Below the pieces are notes generated by a model. That model was not told where the DNA came from. It made no database searches and saw only the letters and a list, made by a program, of their open reading frames with translations. A program made the translations under genes and the position numbers. DNA of 64,000 bases from JACWAE01 sp963847595 (GTDB lineage Bacteria; Chloroflexota; Dehalococcoidia; SZUA-161): NCBI GenBank assembly GCA_963847595.1, contig CAWKAJ010000002.1:1612001-1676000 (forward strand), written 5' to 3'. Shown one piece after another: positions 44,523 through 52,808 of the stretch (the stretch's first letter is position 1; every line of letters begins with the position of its first letter).

Positions 44523-44703
44523 TTTAAGCTGTACTCACTTTCCTTGATCAAGGATGAAATTATTCCATAGATTACTCCTATTCAGGCAGAAAATCAAATC
44601 TCGTGTACGCCCATCAAGGCGCCCCAGTGAAGGACGTTGCAATTCACCCTGTCTTCGTGTATGATTTTAAAGGATTTTGAGCCATCTCAACTTGGTAGAG
44701 AAT

Positions 44704-44709
44704 TATACT
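44704..44709 (+). promoter_or_regulatory. -10 box immediately before the acyl-CoA synthetase gene
   Basis: TATACT ends four bases before ATG 44714. If it is used, transcription would start at or next to the ATG, giving a leaderless mRNA. No ribosome site is present upstream. Confidence 0.4.
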
Positions 44710-44713
44710 TGGC

Positions 44714-46174
44714 ATGAATCTTATCCAGCATCTGGATTACCTCTTCAATCCCCGTTCGGTGGCAGTCATCGGAGCATCCAACATCCCTGGCAAGTGGGGC
44801 TGTGATATCCTCAACCTTCTTTTGACCAAGGGGCAGAGGAAGGTCTACCCCATAAACAGGAACAGGGCGGAGGTGCTCGGGGTGAAGGCTTATCCCAGCC
44901 TGGCGGATGTTCAGGGCCCTGTGGATTTTGCGGTGATAACCGTCTCCTCGGAAGCCCTGCCTGCTGCTATGGAGGACTGCGTCACCAAAGGTGTCAAGGC
45001 TGCCCTCATCATCTCCGGCGGTTTTGCCGAGACTGGCGAAGTTGGAGCCAAAGCCGAGCAGAAAGTAGTCGAAATCGCCCGCAGAGGCGGGATACGCTTC
45101 ATAGGCCCGAACTGTGCCGGGCACTTCAATACCTTCGCCGAGCTTTATACTGCCCCCTATTTACCGCCAATGAGAAAGGGCCCTGTTTCTTTTGTTACTC
45201 AAAGCGGAAACCTGGGACTTGTCGTCCTCGCCATGGGATACGAGGGAGGGGTGGGGTTCAGCAAGTATGTCAGCAGTGGGAACGAGGCCGACCTGCATTT
45301 CGAGGACTATCTGGAGTATCTGGGGCAGGATGAGGAGACGAAGCTCATTCTGGGCTATGTCGAAGGACTCAGGGAGGGCAAGCGCTTCTTGAAACTGGCG
45401 AGGGAGATCACTAGGAAGAAGCCTGTGGTCATCATGAAGGTGGGGCGCACGGAATCTGGAGCCAGGGCTGCACAGTCACACACCGCAGCCCTTTCGGGCT
45501 CGGACGAGTTCTCCGATGCAGCTTTCAGGCAAGCCGGGGTGATAAGGGTGGAAGAGGTGGGCGAGTTGGTCGAAACAGCACTCGTTTTGTTAGGCCAGCC
45601 TTTGCCAAGGGGGAAGAAAGTGGCCGTCTTGACGGTGGGTGGCGGCCTGGGGGTCATCGCTGCAGATGCCTTGAGAAAGCATGGTCTCGAAGTCCCGCCG
45701 TTATCATCGGCGACCATGAAGAAATTGAACTCGGTTCTCTCAGGACGGTGGTCCCGCGGCAATCCTGTAGACACCAGCGGAGACATCAGCTATCCCTGCC
45801 TCCAACCTCTTCTGGAGGACAAAAATGTGGATGCCGTATTGATCGCCGGCCCTGTCTGGGCGGCTGCCGGCCTCTCGGCGCTCATCAGCACGCCTCCCTG
45901 GGAGAGGAATGACCTGGCCAGCTTCGAGCAATTGATTCAGTTCATAGAAGAGGAGTCGCTGAGGAATCTGAATACCACGATGGAACTGATGAAGAAGTAT
46001 CAAAAGCCGGTGGTTCTCTCTATCTGGGTAGATAACGAAGTTAAAGGCGGGCAACTTTATGAGAAGTTGCTCAGTAGCAATCTGACTCCTTACCCTACTC
46101 CGGACAGGGCAGCCAAAGCCTTGGCTCATCTGGTAGAATATAGCGAGTACCTGGGCATTGCCAGGAAATGGTAA
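44714..46174 (+). CDS. ADP-forming acyl-CoA synthetase alpha-like subunit, copy C
   Basis: 486 residues. FNPRSVAVIGASNIPGKWG, SGNLGLVVLAMGYEGG and the histidine in AQSHTAALSG (about 256). No beta subunit is adjacent; DegV and a class III CoA transferase follow on the same strand. Possibly leaderless (see the TATACT box). Confidence 0.83.
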   Translation: MNLIQHLDYLFNPRSVAVIGASNIPGKWGCDILNLLLTKGQRKVYPINRNRAEVLGVKAYPSLADVQGPVDFAVITVSSEALPAAMEDCVTKGVKAALIISGGFAETGEVGAKAEQKVVEIARRGGIRFIGPNCAGHFNTFAELYTAPYLPPMRKGPVSFVTQSGNLGLVVLAMGYEGGVGFSKYVSSGNEADLHFEDYLEYLGQDEETKLILGYVEGLREGKRFLKLAREITRKKPVVIMKVGRTESGARAAQSHTAALSGSDEFSDAAFRQAGVIRVEEVGELVETALVLLGQPLPRGKKVAVLTVGGGLGVIAADALRKHGLEVPPLSSATMKKLNSVLSGRWSRGNPVDTSGDISYPCLQPLLEDKNVDAVLIAGPVWAAAGLSALISTPPWERNDLASFEQLIQFIEEESLRNLNTTMELMKKYQKPVVLSIWVDNEVKGGQLYEKLLSSNLTPYPTPDRAAKALAHLVEYSEYLGIARKW

Positions 46175-46203
46175 AATCTCAGTAATCAGTCGAAAGGAGA
46201 GAC

Positions 46204-47040
46204 ATGACGGTTAAAGTTGTGACCGACAGCACCTGTGACATGCCTCCTCAGTTGATGCAGGATTTGGGAATCACCGCAGTGCCGATATATGTGGTGTTTG
46301 GTGACAAGTCTTATCGCGATAAGTTAGATATCGGTGATGACGAATTCTACGAGAGGTTGGTTCATGGCCCTGTGCATCCTTCTACCTCGATACCCACTCC
46401 TAAGGATTTCGCCGACGCCTATAACAAACTAGCCCAGGAAACCGATGAGATTATCTCGATACATATTACCTCCCGGGAAAGCGGCACCTATAACGCAGCG
46501 CTGCTGGCCAGGGAGCTTGTCACGAAGAAGTGCCGCATCGAGGTTGTGGACTCCTTATCCATGTCGATGGCCCTGGGGCTTCTGGTTGCCGAGGCCGGGC
46601 GGCAGGCTAAGGCCGGGGCGAGCCTGGAGAAGGTAACGGAGTCGGTACGCCAGGCTATCCCCAAGGTTCACCTTATTTTTCTCCTGGATACCCTCAAATA
46701 TGTGGTCAGGGGCGGGCGTCTCGGCAAGGCTTATGGGATCATAGGGTCGGCACTGAGGGTCAAGCCCCTGCTTACTCTAAAGGAGGGCGACCTTTCTATG
46801 GTGGGTGTGGCTCGTACCAAAGCCAAGGCGGTGGAGCGGCTGTTCGAATTTGCCAAAGGCTTCCCCAAAGTGAAGGAGTTAGCGGTGTCATACACCACCG
46901 CTCTCGATGAGGCCAAAGCGTTTGCCGACCGCCTGACGGCGGCTTTCCCTGGTGTACCTGTATCTTTGATGAGAGTCGGCTCCTCACTGGGCACCCATGC
47001 GGGCCCTGGCGGCATGGGCATAGCGGTAAGGGAGGCGTAG
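46204..47040 (+). CDS. DegV-family fatty-acid-binding protein
   Basis: 278 residues. TDSTCDMPPQL, ITSRESGTYNAAL and the C-terminal THAGPGGMGIAV are DegV motifs. DegV (FakB-like) proteins carry a fatty acid for phosphorylation by FakA; fakA is not in the window. AAAGGAGAGAC lies before the ATG. Confidence 0.9.
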   Translation: MTVKVVTDSTCDMPPQLMQDLGITAVPIYVVFGDKSYRDKLDIGDDEFYERLVHGPVHPSTSIPTPKDFADAYNKLAQETDEIISIHITSRESGTYNAALLARELVTKKCRIEVVDSLSMSMALGLLVAEAGRQAKAGASLEKVTESVRQAIPKVHLIFLLDTLKYVVRGGRLGKAYGIIGSALRVKPLLTLKEGDLSMVGVARTKAKAVERLFEFAKGFPKVKELAVSYTTALDEAKAFADRLTAAFPGVPVSLMRVGSSLGTHAGPGGMGIAVREA

Positions 47041-47086
47041 AAGGTTTGCCTGTAACGTACGGCGGTTTTGAATCGGAGACAAGATA

Positions 47087-48280
47087 ATGGCTAAAGCTCT
47101 CGATGGCATCAGGGTGTTGGATTTCACCAGGATGTACGGCGGCCCTTTGGGTACCATGATGCTGGCTGAACTCGGCGCAGATGTGATTAAGGTTGAGGTA
47201 CCGGGCGGGGGAGACGCAATCAGAACCACTGCGCCTTTAACCGAGGGACAGGAGAGCTACCGTTTCGTGGCCCTGAATCGCGGCAAGCGAGACATCACCT
47301 TGAACCTCAACTCGGAGGAAGGGCAGAGGATATGCAGGGAGCTGGTAGGGAAGTGCGATGTTCTGGTGGAGAACTTTACGCCCGGGGTGATGGAGGGCTA
47401 CGGCCTGGGCTACGAGGAGCTCAAACGTCATAACCCGCGCCTTGTCTACGTTTCTATATCGGGGTTCGGATGTACCGGCCCTTACCGCAGCCGTGTGGCT
47501 TTCGATACCATTATCCAGGCCATGGGCGGCCTCATCAGCATCAATGGGTTCCCGGATTCTCCTCCCACTAAAGTGGGGCCTGCCATCGCAGATTTTTTAG
47601 GAGGGATATTCGCTAATATTGCCATCCTCGCTGCTCTCCAGTACAGGTCGAGGACAAAGCAAGGCCAGTTTGTGGATATCTCCATGCAGGACTGTATCTG
47701 GTACATAACCGCTATACAATTCCTGCCCTTATACGTATTGACGGGCCAGGAGCCGCCGAGGCTGGGCAACCGCCAGATCGAGGTCACGCCATTCAGCATC
47801 TATAAGGCGAAGGATGGGTACATCGTCATCGGTGTCGTCACAGTCGCGCAATGGCAGCGCCTGCTGGAGGTTATTGGCAGAGAGGACCTCAAGAATGTCC
47901 CGGAGTATGCCAGCCAGGCTACTCGTATCGAACACGCCGAGCAAATAGAAGCTATAGTGGAGACTTGGACAAAGGAGAGAACGGTTGATGAGATGCTAAA
48001 TGTGCTTGAGGCTGCTGATTTAGCCTGTTCCCCGGTTCCCACCTTCGGTCAGGTGGCGAACGACCCTCAGCTTGCCAGTCGCCACATGGTGGTCGAGGTT
48101 GAGCAGGTAATAAGCGGCAAACTCAAAGTGCCGGGTTCGGTGTTCAAGATGGCCAGAACGCCGGGCGACGCCACTAAGCCCGCCCCCTTCCTCGGCCAGC
48201 ACAACGCCGAGGTGTACAGCGAGCTTCTGGGCTACGACCAGAAGACCATAGACCGTCTGCAGCACGAAGGGGTGATTTAA
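47087..48280 (+). CDS. Class III CoA transferase (CaiB/BaiF)
   Basis: 397 residues. Opening LDGIRVLDFTRMYGGPLGTM, VLVENFTPGVMEGYGLGYEEL, and the catalytic Asp in FVDISMQDCIW (about 204). It moves CoA between carboxylic acids. With acyl-CoA synthetases and hydratases nearby it fits anaerobic acid degradation; substrate unknown. Confidence 0.9.
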   Translation: MAKALDGIRVLDFTRMYGGPLGTMMLAELGADVIKVEVPGGGDAIRTTAPLTEGQESYRFVALNRGKRDITLNLNSEEGQRICRELVGKCDVLVENFTPGVMEGYGLGYEELKRHNPRLVYVSISGFGCTGPYRSRVAFDTIIQAMGGLISINGFPDSPPTKVGPAIADFLGGIFANIAILAALQYRSRTKQGQFVDISMQDCIWYITAIQFLPLYVLTGQEPPRLGNRQIEVTPFSIYKAKDGYIVIGVVTVAQWQRLLEVIGREDLKNVPEYASQATRIEHAEQIEAIVETWTKERTVDEMLNVLEAADLACSPVPTFGQVANDPQLASRHMVVEVEQVISGKLKVPGSVFKMARTPGDATKPAPFLGQHNAEVYSELLGYDQKTIDRLQHEGVI

Positions 48281-48411
48281 CCCAGACATAAATTACCCAA
48301 CTGGCCAGAAAGTCGAAGGCCTTCAACCGGTTCCTCATCGTCTCTTGCTTTTGTCAAATTACCCTGGGTGTTACAAATCTCTTACATTTTTCTGCTGAGA
48401 TTACCCTTGCC

Positions 48412-48439
48412 TTGACAAACTCCTATGTGATGTTAGAAT
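48412..48439 (+). promoter_or_regulatory. Strong promoter of the peptide/radical SAM locus
   Basis: Perfect TTGACA (48412-48417), 16-base spacer, TAGAAT (48434-48439). It is followed by AAGGAGGTGAG at 48472-48482 and the peptide ATG at 48486. It is one of the best promoter matches in the window. The 48281-48411 stretch before it shows nothing else. Confidence 0.8.
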
Positions 48440-48485
48440 GCGCTCAGAAGCTGCCGGCATCTTAGCCTGGAAGGAGGTGAGGGCT

Positions 48486-48584
48486 ATGAGTGAGGAATTG
48501 AGGGAGATGGAAGCCAGGCTGTTCCAGAGCTTGAAAGAGGCTCTGGAGAAGAACAAAGCCCTGGCCAGGAACTGCCTCGCCTGA
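48486..48584 (+). CDS. Putative 32-residue RiPP precursor ending RNCLA
   Basis: 32 residues. A charged amphipathic helix (MSEELREMEARLFQ then SLKEALEKNK) acts as a likely leader, and a short C-terminal segment ALARNCLA has the single Cys. A strong promoter and an AAGGAGGTGAG site four bases upstream show it is meant to be translated heavily. A radical SAM/SPASM enzyme starts 50 bases later after a hairpin, the usual layout of precursor and maturase. I do not recognise the peptide family. It could instead be a small regulatory protein. Confidence 0.6.
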   Translation: MSEELREMEARLFQSLKEALEKNKALARNCLA

Positions 48585-48605
48585 AAGTCCTGAAAGGGTA
48601 AGTAA

Positions 48606-48622
48606 ATTGCCGGTCCGGCAAT
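48606..48622 (+). promoter_or_regulatory. Hairpin between peptide and maturase genes
   Basis: ATTGCCGG and CCGGCAAT pair around a T. There is no T-tract, so it is more likely an mRNA-stabilising or processing hairpin that lets the peptide be made in excess of the enzyme. Confidence 0.5.
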
Positions 48623-48634
48623 AAGGCAGTTGCA

Positions 48635-49681
48635 ATGAAGGGCACGCCCTATGATTTCTTCGTCCAGTGGCACTTAACCGAGAGATGTAATCTGAGATGT
48701 CGGCATTGCTACCAGTCGGGACCTGTGCCCGAGATGGGCTACGAGGAAATCTGCAGGGCGGTTGATAACGTAAGAAGCGCAATACAAAGCTGGGTGACCG
48801 AATACGAGATGCAGATGTCACCCAGCTTTCATTTTACCGGAGGCGAGCCGTTTCTGCGCAAGGACCTCTTCGAAATACTGGGTTATGTCCGCGATTGCGG
48901 TTTCTCAGTGTCCCTGATGAGCAACGGCACGCTTATAGATGGCGATATGGCGCGGCGCATCAAAGAGGCAGGGGTCAACGATGTGCAGGTCAGCCTCGAC
49001 GGACTCGAGGCTACACACGATAGCCTGAGAGGCAGGGGAGCTTACAGGCGCACGCTGCAAGGCATCGGAAACCTGGTGGCTCAAGGGGTTGAGGCCAATA
49101 TCAATTTAACTGTCTCGCGGATCAATATGGGCCAGGCCGCGAAACTGGTTCGGCTTGCTGAGGAGTTGGGAGTAAGCGCCATCGCCTTCTCGCGCCTGGT
49201 GCCCACCGGGCAGGGCAAGGGACTCAGCAGCGAGACACTGACTCCCCCGCAGGTGGCTAATTTCTACGGAGAGCTGCGAAAGTATAAAGATAACCCCAAA
49301 GTCGTGGTTACCTCGCGCGACCCTCTGGCCGCTATCGCCGCAATGGATGGGGAGAGCCCGCAGGCGGAAATGCCTATAGGCGGCTGCGCGGCCGGCATCT
49401 TCGGCGTAACTATCACCGCCGATGGCACCATCATGCCGTGCCGGCGCATGAACCTGCCCATTGGAAATATCAAAGAGGTGTCATTCCGTGAGCTCTGGGC
49501 AGGTTCACCTGTGCTGTGGTCTCTGCGCAGGCGGGAGGACTACCACGGGGGGTGCGAGTCCTGTCGCTACTGGGCGGTGTGCCGGGGCTGTCGGGCCATA
49601 GCGCTGGCCTATGCCCGGGCCAACGACCGGGAGGACTGCCTCGGCCCGGACCCGCAGTGCCCATACCATTGCCCCTGGTAA
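48635..49681 (+). CDS. Radical SAM/SPASM peptide maturase
   Basis: 348 residues. The 4Fe-4S/SAM site CNLRCRHCY (Cys18, 22, 25) comes near the N-terminus, then FHFTGGEPFLRKDLF and VSLDGLEATHD. The C-terminal SPASM region is Cys-rich: GGCAAGIFG, MPCRRMN, CESCRYWAVCRGC, DC and CPYHCP, enough for two auxiliary clusters. Such enzymes make C-S, C-C or C-O links or epimerise residues in ribosomal peptides. The adjacent 32-residue peptide is the obvious substrate candidate. The opening YDFFVQWHLTERCNLRC recalls the selenobiotic/thiooxazole maturase group, from memory only. Confidence 0.85.
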   Translation: MKGTPYDFFVQWHLTERCNLRCRHCYQSGPVPEMGYEEICRAVDNVRSAIQSWVTEYEMQMSPSFHFTGGEPFLRKDLFEILGYVRDCGFSVSLMSNGTLIDGDMARRIKEAGVNDVQVSLDGLEATHDSLRGRGAYRRTLQGIGNLVAQGVEANINLTVSRINMGQAAKLVRLAEELGVSAIAFSRLVPTGQGKGLSSETLTPPQVANFYGELRKYKDNPKVVVTSRDPLAAIAAMDGESPQAEMPIGGCAAGIFGVTITADGTIMPCRRMNLPIGNIKEVSFRELWAGSPVLWSLRRREDYHGGCESCRYWAVCRGCRAIALAYARANDREDCLGPDPQCPYHCPW

Positions 49682-49700
49682 TGAACACTTTTCACTCGAT

Positions 49701-49773
49701 TTGCAAATCTTGCCTTTTTCTGTTATAGTGCCCTTCGGTGGTTAATAGTATAGGTTGCCAATCTACTGAAGGG
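49701..49773 (+). promoter_or_regulatory. Promoter and structured leader of the zinc-ribbon gene
   Basis: TTGCAA (49701-49706), 17 bases and TATAGT (49724-49729) make a good promoter. The transcript would begin with CCCTTCGGT (49731-49739), which pairs with ACTGAAGGG (49765-49773, one G-U) and is followed by TCCTCTTTT. This resembles an attenuator or a 5' stabilising hairpin. It is followed by the ribosome site AGAGGAGG. Confidence 0.6.
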
Positions 49774-49849
49774 TCCTCTTTTATCAGCGACATCCTCAGG
49801 CCTTGGATGACCGAGCTTTAACCAACTAGCATAAGAGAGGAGGTCATCC

Positions 49850-50167
49850 ATGAGCTACGTGGAAAAGTCGCTGCAATGTTCAGATTGCGGCACCAGTTTC
49901 ACCTTTAGCGCCGAGGAACAAGAGTTCTTCGCTAAAAAAGGGTATACCAACGAGCCCAAGCGGTGCCCATCCTGCCGTGAAGCGAAAAGAGGGCAGCGCA
50001 GTGGTGGCATGGGCGGCGGTGGCGGAAGAGCGTCCAATCGCCAGATGTACCCTGCGGTGTGCGCCGAGTGTGGTACTGAAACCCAGGTGCCCTTTGAGCC
50101 TCGAGAAGGCAGACCAGTGTATTGCAGCCGTTGCTATGACAAAGTCAGGTCAAGCAATCGGCGGTAA
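49850..50167 (+). CDS. Double zinc-ribbon protein
   Basis: 105 residues. The first ribbon has CSDCGTSF…KRCPSC (Cys10, 13, 39, 42), a glycine-rich linker follows, and the second has CAECGTETQV…YCSRC. The type is common in Chloroflexota as an abundant small protein; a nucleic-acid or ribosome role is likely but unproven. It has a strong promoter and leader. The linked RRM gene suggests an RNA-related stress or cold-response pair. Confidence 0.85.
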   Translation: MSYVEKSLQCSDCGTSFTFSAEEQEFFAKKGYTNEPKRCPSCREAKRGQRSGGMGGGGGRASNRQMYPAVCAECGTETQVPFEPREGRPVYCSRCYDKVRSSNRR

Positions 50168-50184
50168 TCTGGCTAAGACAGGAT

Positions 50185-50216
50185 AATGGAGGCCGGGGCT
50201 GTCCCTGGCCTCCATT
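50185..50216 (+). promoter_or_regulatory. Hairpin between zinc-ribbon and RRM genes
   Basis: AATGGAGGCC pairs with GGCCTCCATT around a 12-base loop. There is no T-run, so it may be a weak terminator or an mRNA processing site. Confidence 0.5.
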
Positions 50217-50278
50217 GCTTCCAGCCCTATTACGAAGGGCTTTCATCCCAGACTCATTTTAAGAGAAAGGAGCCCTGT

Positions 50279-50629
50279 ATGAATATCTATGTGGGCAACC
50301 TGTCACGCGACGTGACCGACGAGGAACTGCGGAAGGAATTCGAGGCTTTCGGCAAGGTGGAGTCGGTCAACGTAATCAAGGATAAGTATAGCGGGCAATC
50401 CAGGGGTTTCGGGTTTGTTGAGATGGCAGCGAAGACTGAGGCACAGGCTGCACTCACCGGGCTCAAGGGCAAAGTGCTGAAGGGCCGGACCATCGATGTC
50501 AGCGAGGCACGCCCCAGGACTGAGGGTGGCGGCGGCAGGGGTGGTGGTGGCAGGGGCGGTTTCGGCGGTGGAGGCAGAGGTGGCGGCTTTGGTGGCGGCG
50601 GTGGGGGAGGCAGACGCAGGTCATTTTAA
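50279..50629 (+). CDS. RRM-type glycine-rich RNA-binding protein
   Basis: 116 residues from ATG 50279 (GAAAGGAG upstream). One RRM with RNP2 IYVGNLS (3-9) and RNP1 RGFGFVEM (about 41-48), then a ~35-residue Gly/Arg-rich tail. This is the layout of cyanobacterial and plant cold-inducible RNA-binding proteins. It follows the zinc-ribbon gene and is ended by a terminator. Confidence 0.93.
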   Translation: MNIYVGNLSRDVTDEELRKEFEAFGKVESVNVIKDKYSGQSRGFGFVEMAAKTEAQAALTGLKGKVLKGRTIDVSEARPRTEGGGGRGGGGRGGFGGGGRGGGFGGGGGGGRRRSF

Positions 50630-50669
50630 CTCCCTCTGTTCAGTAAACTTGATCCGCTATAGGCGGACT

Positions 50670-50708
50670 GGAGGTTGGTTGTATGATGCAGCCAACCTCC
50701 GCTGTTTT
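50670..50708 (+). terminator. Terminator after the RRM gene
   Basis: GGAGGTTGG and CCAACCTCC pair around a 13-base loop, followed by GCTGTTTTT. It stands between convergent genes. Confidence 0.85.
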
Positions 50709-50726
50709 TATCCGCAATGCGCTCGG

Positions 50727-51449
50727 CTAACCGAACAGCTCCACGCGGTGGAAAGCCTCCGCCAGTTTGAAGCTCTCTCCCTGAGCCATAGCCTCATGTT
50801 GCTGCCTCAGCAGGTTCTCCAGGTCAGGCGATGGCAGGTGCCCTACCTGGCTCTTGTGGCAGCGAAGCGCTGCTATCTTGAGGTCGAGGGTATCGCTGAT
50901 ATCGGAGCGGTAGTTTATCTCCTGAGAGTCCCAGAATAATAGCATGCTCCACAGCAGTACCTCCTTGACCTTGTGGGGCTGCAGCCCGTCCAGAATCAAA
51001 TCGGGATAGGAGAGAAAGTCCCTGGCGAAAGGAAAAACCGCATCCAGCACAACCTGGCCGGCGATGCGATGGTCACGGTGCCACATGTACCGGAGATAAG
51101 GGTCGGTGGTCGCCACAATATCGGGGCGGTACATCCTTATCAGACGCACAAGCTGTTTTCTGAACTCGTAGGTATCTTCCAGGCCCTGGTCGGGGTGGCG
51201 CAGGAAGATGACCTCACTCACCCCCAGCACCTTGGCTGCGTCCAGTTGCTCTTTTTCCCGGATTTTGGCCAGCACCTCCGGCCTCATGTTGATATCGCTG
51301 GTGCCCTTGTCGCCGTTGGTGCACACTACGTAGACTACGTTCTTGCCCTCTTTGACCCAGCGCGCCACCGTGCCCGCGATGCCGTACTCCGCGTCGTCGG
51401 GATGGGGTGTCACCACCATTGCGTAAGCTGGCTTGACTGGTTCCGCCAT
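50727..51449 (-). CDS. PIG-L family deacetylase
   Basis: 240 residues. Zinc site VTPHPDDAEYG (His15, Asp18) and HRDHR (about 126-130). The family deacetylates N-acetylglucosamine conjugates, as MshB and BshB do in mycothiol and bacillithiol synthesis. It lies ~130 bases downstream of an MshA-like glycosyltransferase, separated by a C/G-tract repeat. AGGAGGGTTATCC precedes the ATG. Confidence 0.87.
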   Translation of the reverse strand: MAEPVKPAYAMVVTPHPDDAEYGIAGTVARWVKEGKNVVYVVCTNGDKGTSDINMRPEVLAKIREKEQLDAAKVLGVSEVIFLRHPDQGLEDTYEFRKQLVRLIRMYRPDIVATTDPYLRYMWHRDHRIAGQVVLDAVFPFARDFLSYPDLILDGLQPHKVKEVLLWSMLLFWDSQEINYRSDISDTLDLKIAALRCHKSQVGHLPSPDLENLLRQQHEAMAQGESFKLAEAFHRVELFG

Positions 51450-51482
51450 TAAGGATAACCCTCCTCAACTTCTTGAGCTAAA

Positions 51483-51583
51483 TCAACCCCTATATCCCCC
51501 AGTCTTGGGGGAATTTTAGAGTTGGGGGACACCCCCAAGTCCCCTGGCAAAGGGGCTTTGCCCCTCTGCACTCCCCAGTCATC
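51483..51583. repeat. C/G-tract intergenic element, copy
   Basis: Near-identical in order to 26691-26787: CAACCCCTATATCCCCCAGT, a GGGGGACACCCCC block and CAAAGGGGCTTTGCCCCTCT. It extends to the stop codon of the glycosyltransferase gene. Confidence 0.8.
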
Positions 51584-52808
51584 GGCTTGCTGAATGCTGA
51601 TAGCTATATGCTTTAAGCACAGCCCTGTATTCCGGGATTATCGCCTCGGCGATATTAGACCAGCCAAACCTGTCTACCGAAGCTCTGATCGACTCGGCGG
51701 AGTTCACGCTGTCAGAAAGAAGCGTATCTATCCCATCTGCAAGGCGAAGCGGTGCATTGTCCGCTACCATATACCCGTTCTGCCCTGGGTTGACCACGCT
51801 TTCGATGCATCCCACCTTTGTTGCCACGATGGGCGTCCCGCAGGCCAGGGATTCCAGCGCCACCAGCCCGAAGCTCTCGTAATAGGATGGTATAACACAT
51901 ATATCGGCGGCGCTGTAGTAAAGTGGCAGCTCTTTTTGCTCTACGATACCGGCGAAGGTCACCGAATCCTGGATATGCAGGCTGCGGGACAGCCTCTGCA
52001 GCCTCTCCACTTCGTACAGGCTATCCTCATCGCCGCCGATCACCAAAAGCTTGAGGTTCTGCCCCGTGTGCAATTCAGGCAGGGCCGTCAACAGCCGGTC
52101 TATGCCCTTCAGCGGGTCTATGCGTCCTACAAACAGTAAAATTTTGTGTCCGTTCAGCCCCAGGCTGCGCCGTGCAGACTCTTTATCTACATGTCGGAAC
52201 AGCTCCAGGTTCACGCCGCAGGGTATCACGCTGATTTTCTCGGGGCAAGCGCCGTAATAGCTCACCAGCTCCTCTTTGCCCTTCTCCGTGGCGGCAACGA
52301 TACGCTGGCAGTCTCTGACCAGCTCCCTCTCAGCCATGATGCGCAGCGCAGGCTCGTTTTCACCCACGCCGATGGCGTTCTTGATAGCGCCCAGGGTGTG
52401 GAACATTATGATATGAGGCACATTCCACCACTGCTGTATGCGTCTGCCCACCCAGCCCGAGAGCCAGTAGTGGCTGTGTATCAAATCGTAGCGCAGGCCG
52501 CTGTTTACCCGGAAATCCTCCAGCGAGCTGGCGAAGTCCTCGAGGTGGGAATACACCGCCAGCTTATCTATAGGCTCGACCTCACCCGCCTGGAGATGGA
52601 TGACGCGCGCATTATCGCCGAGTTGCACAATCTGCGCCTCAGCGGGGTCGTGGGCGCGGGTATAGATATCTACGCTGTGTCCCCTCTGGCCCAGCTCGCG
52701 GGCAAGTTCTCTGATATAGACGCTCATGCCGCCGGTGTCCTTGCTGCCCAGCTTGCCCACCGGACAGCTATGGACACTGAGCATAGCTATTTTCAATTGA
52801 CTTGACAT
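51579..52808 (-). CDS. Family 4 glycosyltransferase, MshA/sucrose-phosphate-synthase-like
   Basis: 409 residues from ATG 52808 (GAGAG upstream); an ATG six codons earlier has no ribosome site. GT-B fold: KDTGGMSVYIRELARELG near the N-terminus, HSHYWLSGWVGRR, ILLFVGRIDPLKGIDRLL, then the donor-site PSYYESFGLVALESLACGTP (E-x7-E). Closest in feel to MshA and sucrose synthases. With the PIG-L deacetylase it could make a glucosamine conjugate. Confidence 0.85.
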   Translation of the reverse strand: MSSQLKIAMLSVHSCPVGKLGSKDTGGMSVYIRELARELGQRGHSVDIYTRAHDPAEAQIVQLGDNARVIHLQAGEVEPIDKLAVYSHLEDFASSLEDFRVNSGLRYDLIHSHYWLSGWVGRRIQQWWNVPHIIMFHTLGAIKNAIGVGENEPALRIMAERELVRDCQRIVAATEKGKEELVSYYGACPEKISVIPCGVNLELFRHVDKESARRSLGLNGHKILLFVGRIDPLKGIDRLLTALPELHTGQNLKLLVIGGDEDSLYEVERLQRLSRSLHIQDSVTFAGIVEQKELPLYYSAADICVIPSYYESFGLVALESLACGTPIVATKVGCIESVVNPGQNGYMVADNAPLRLADGIDTLLSDSVNSAESIRASVDRFGWSNIAEAIIPEYRAVLKAYSYQHSASR

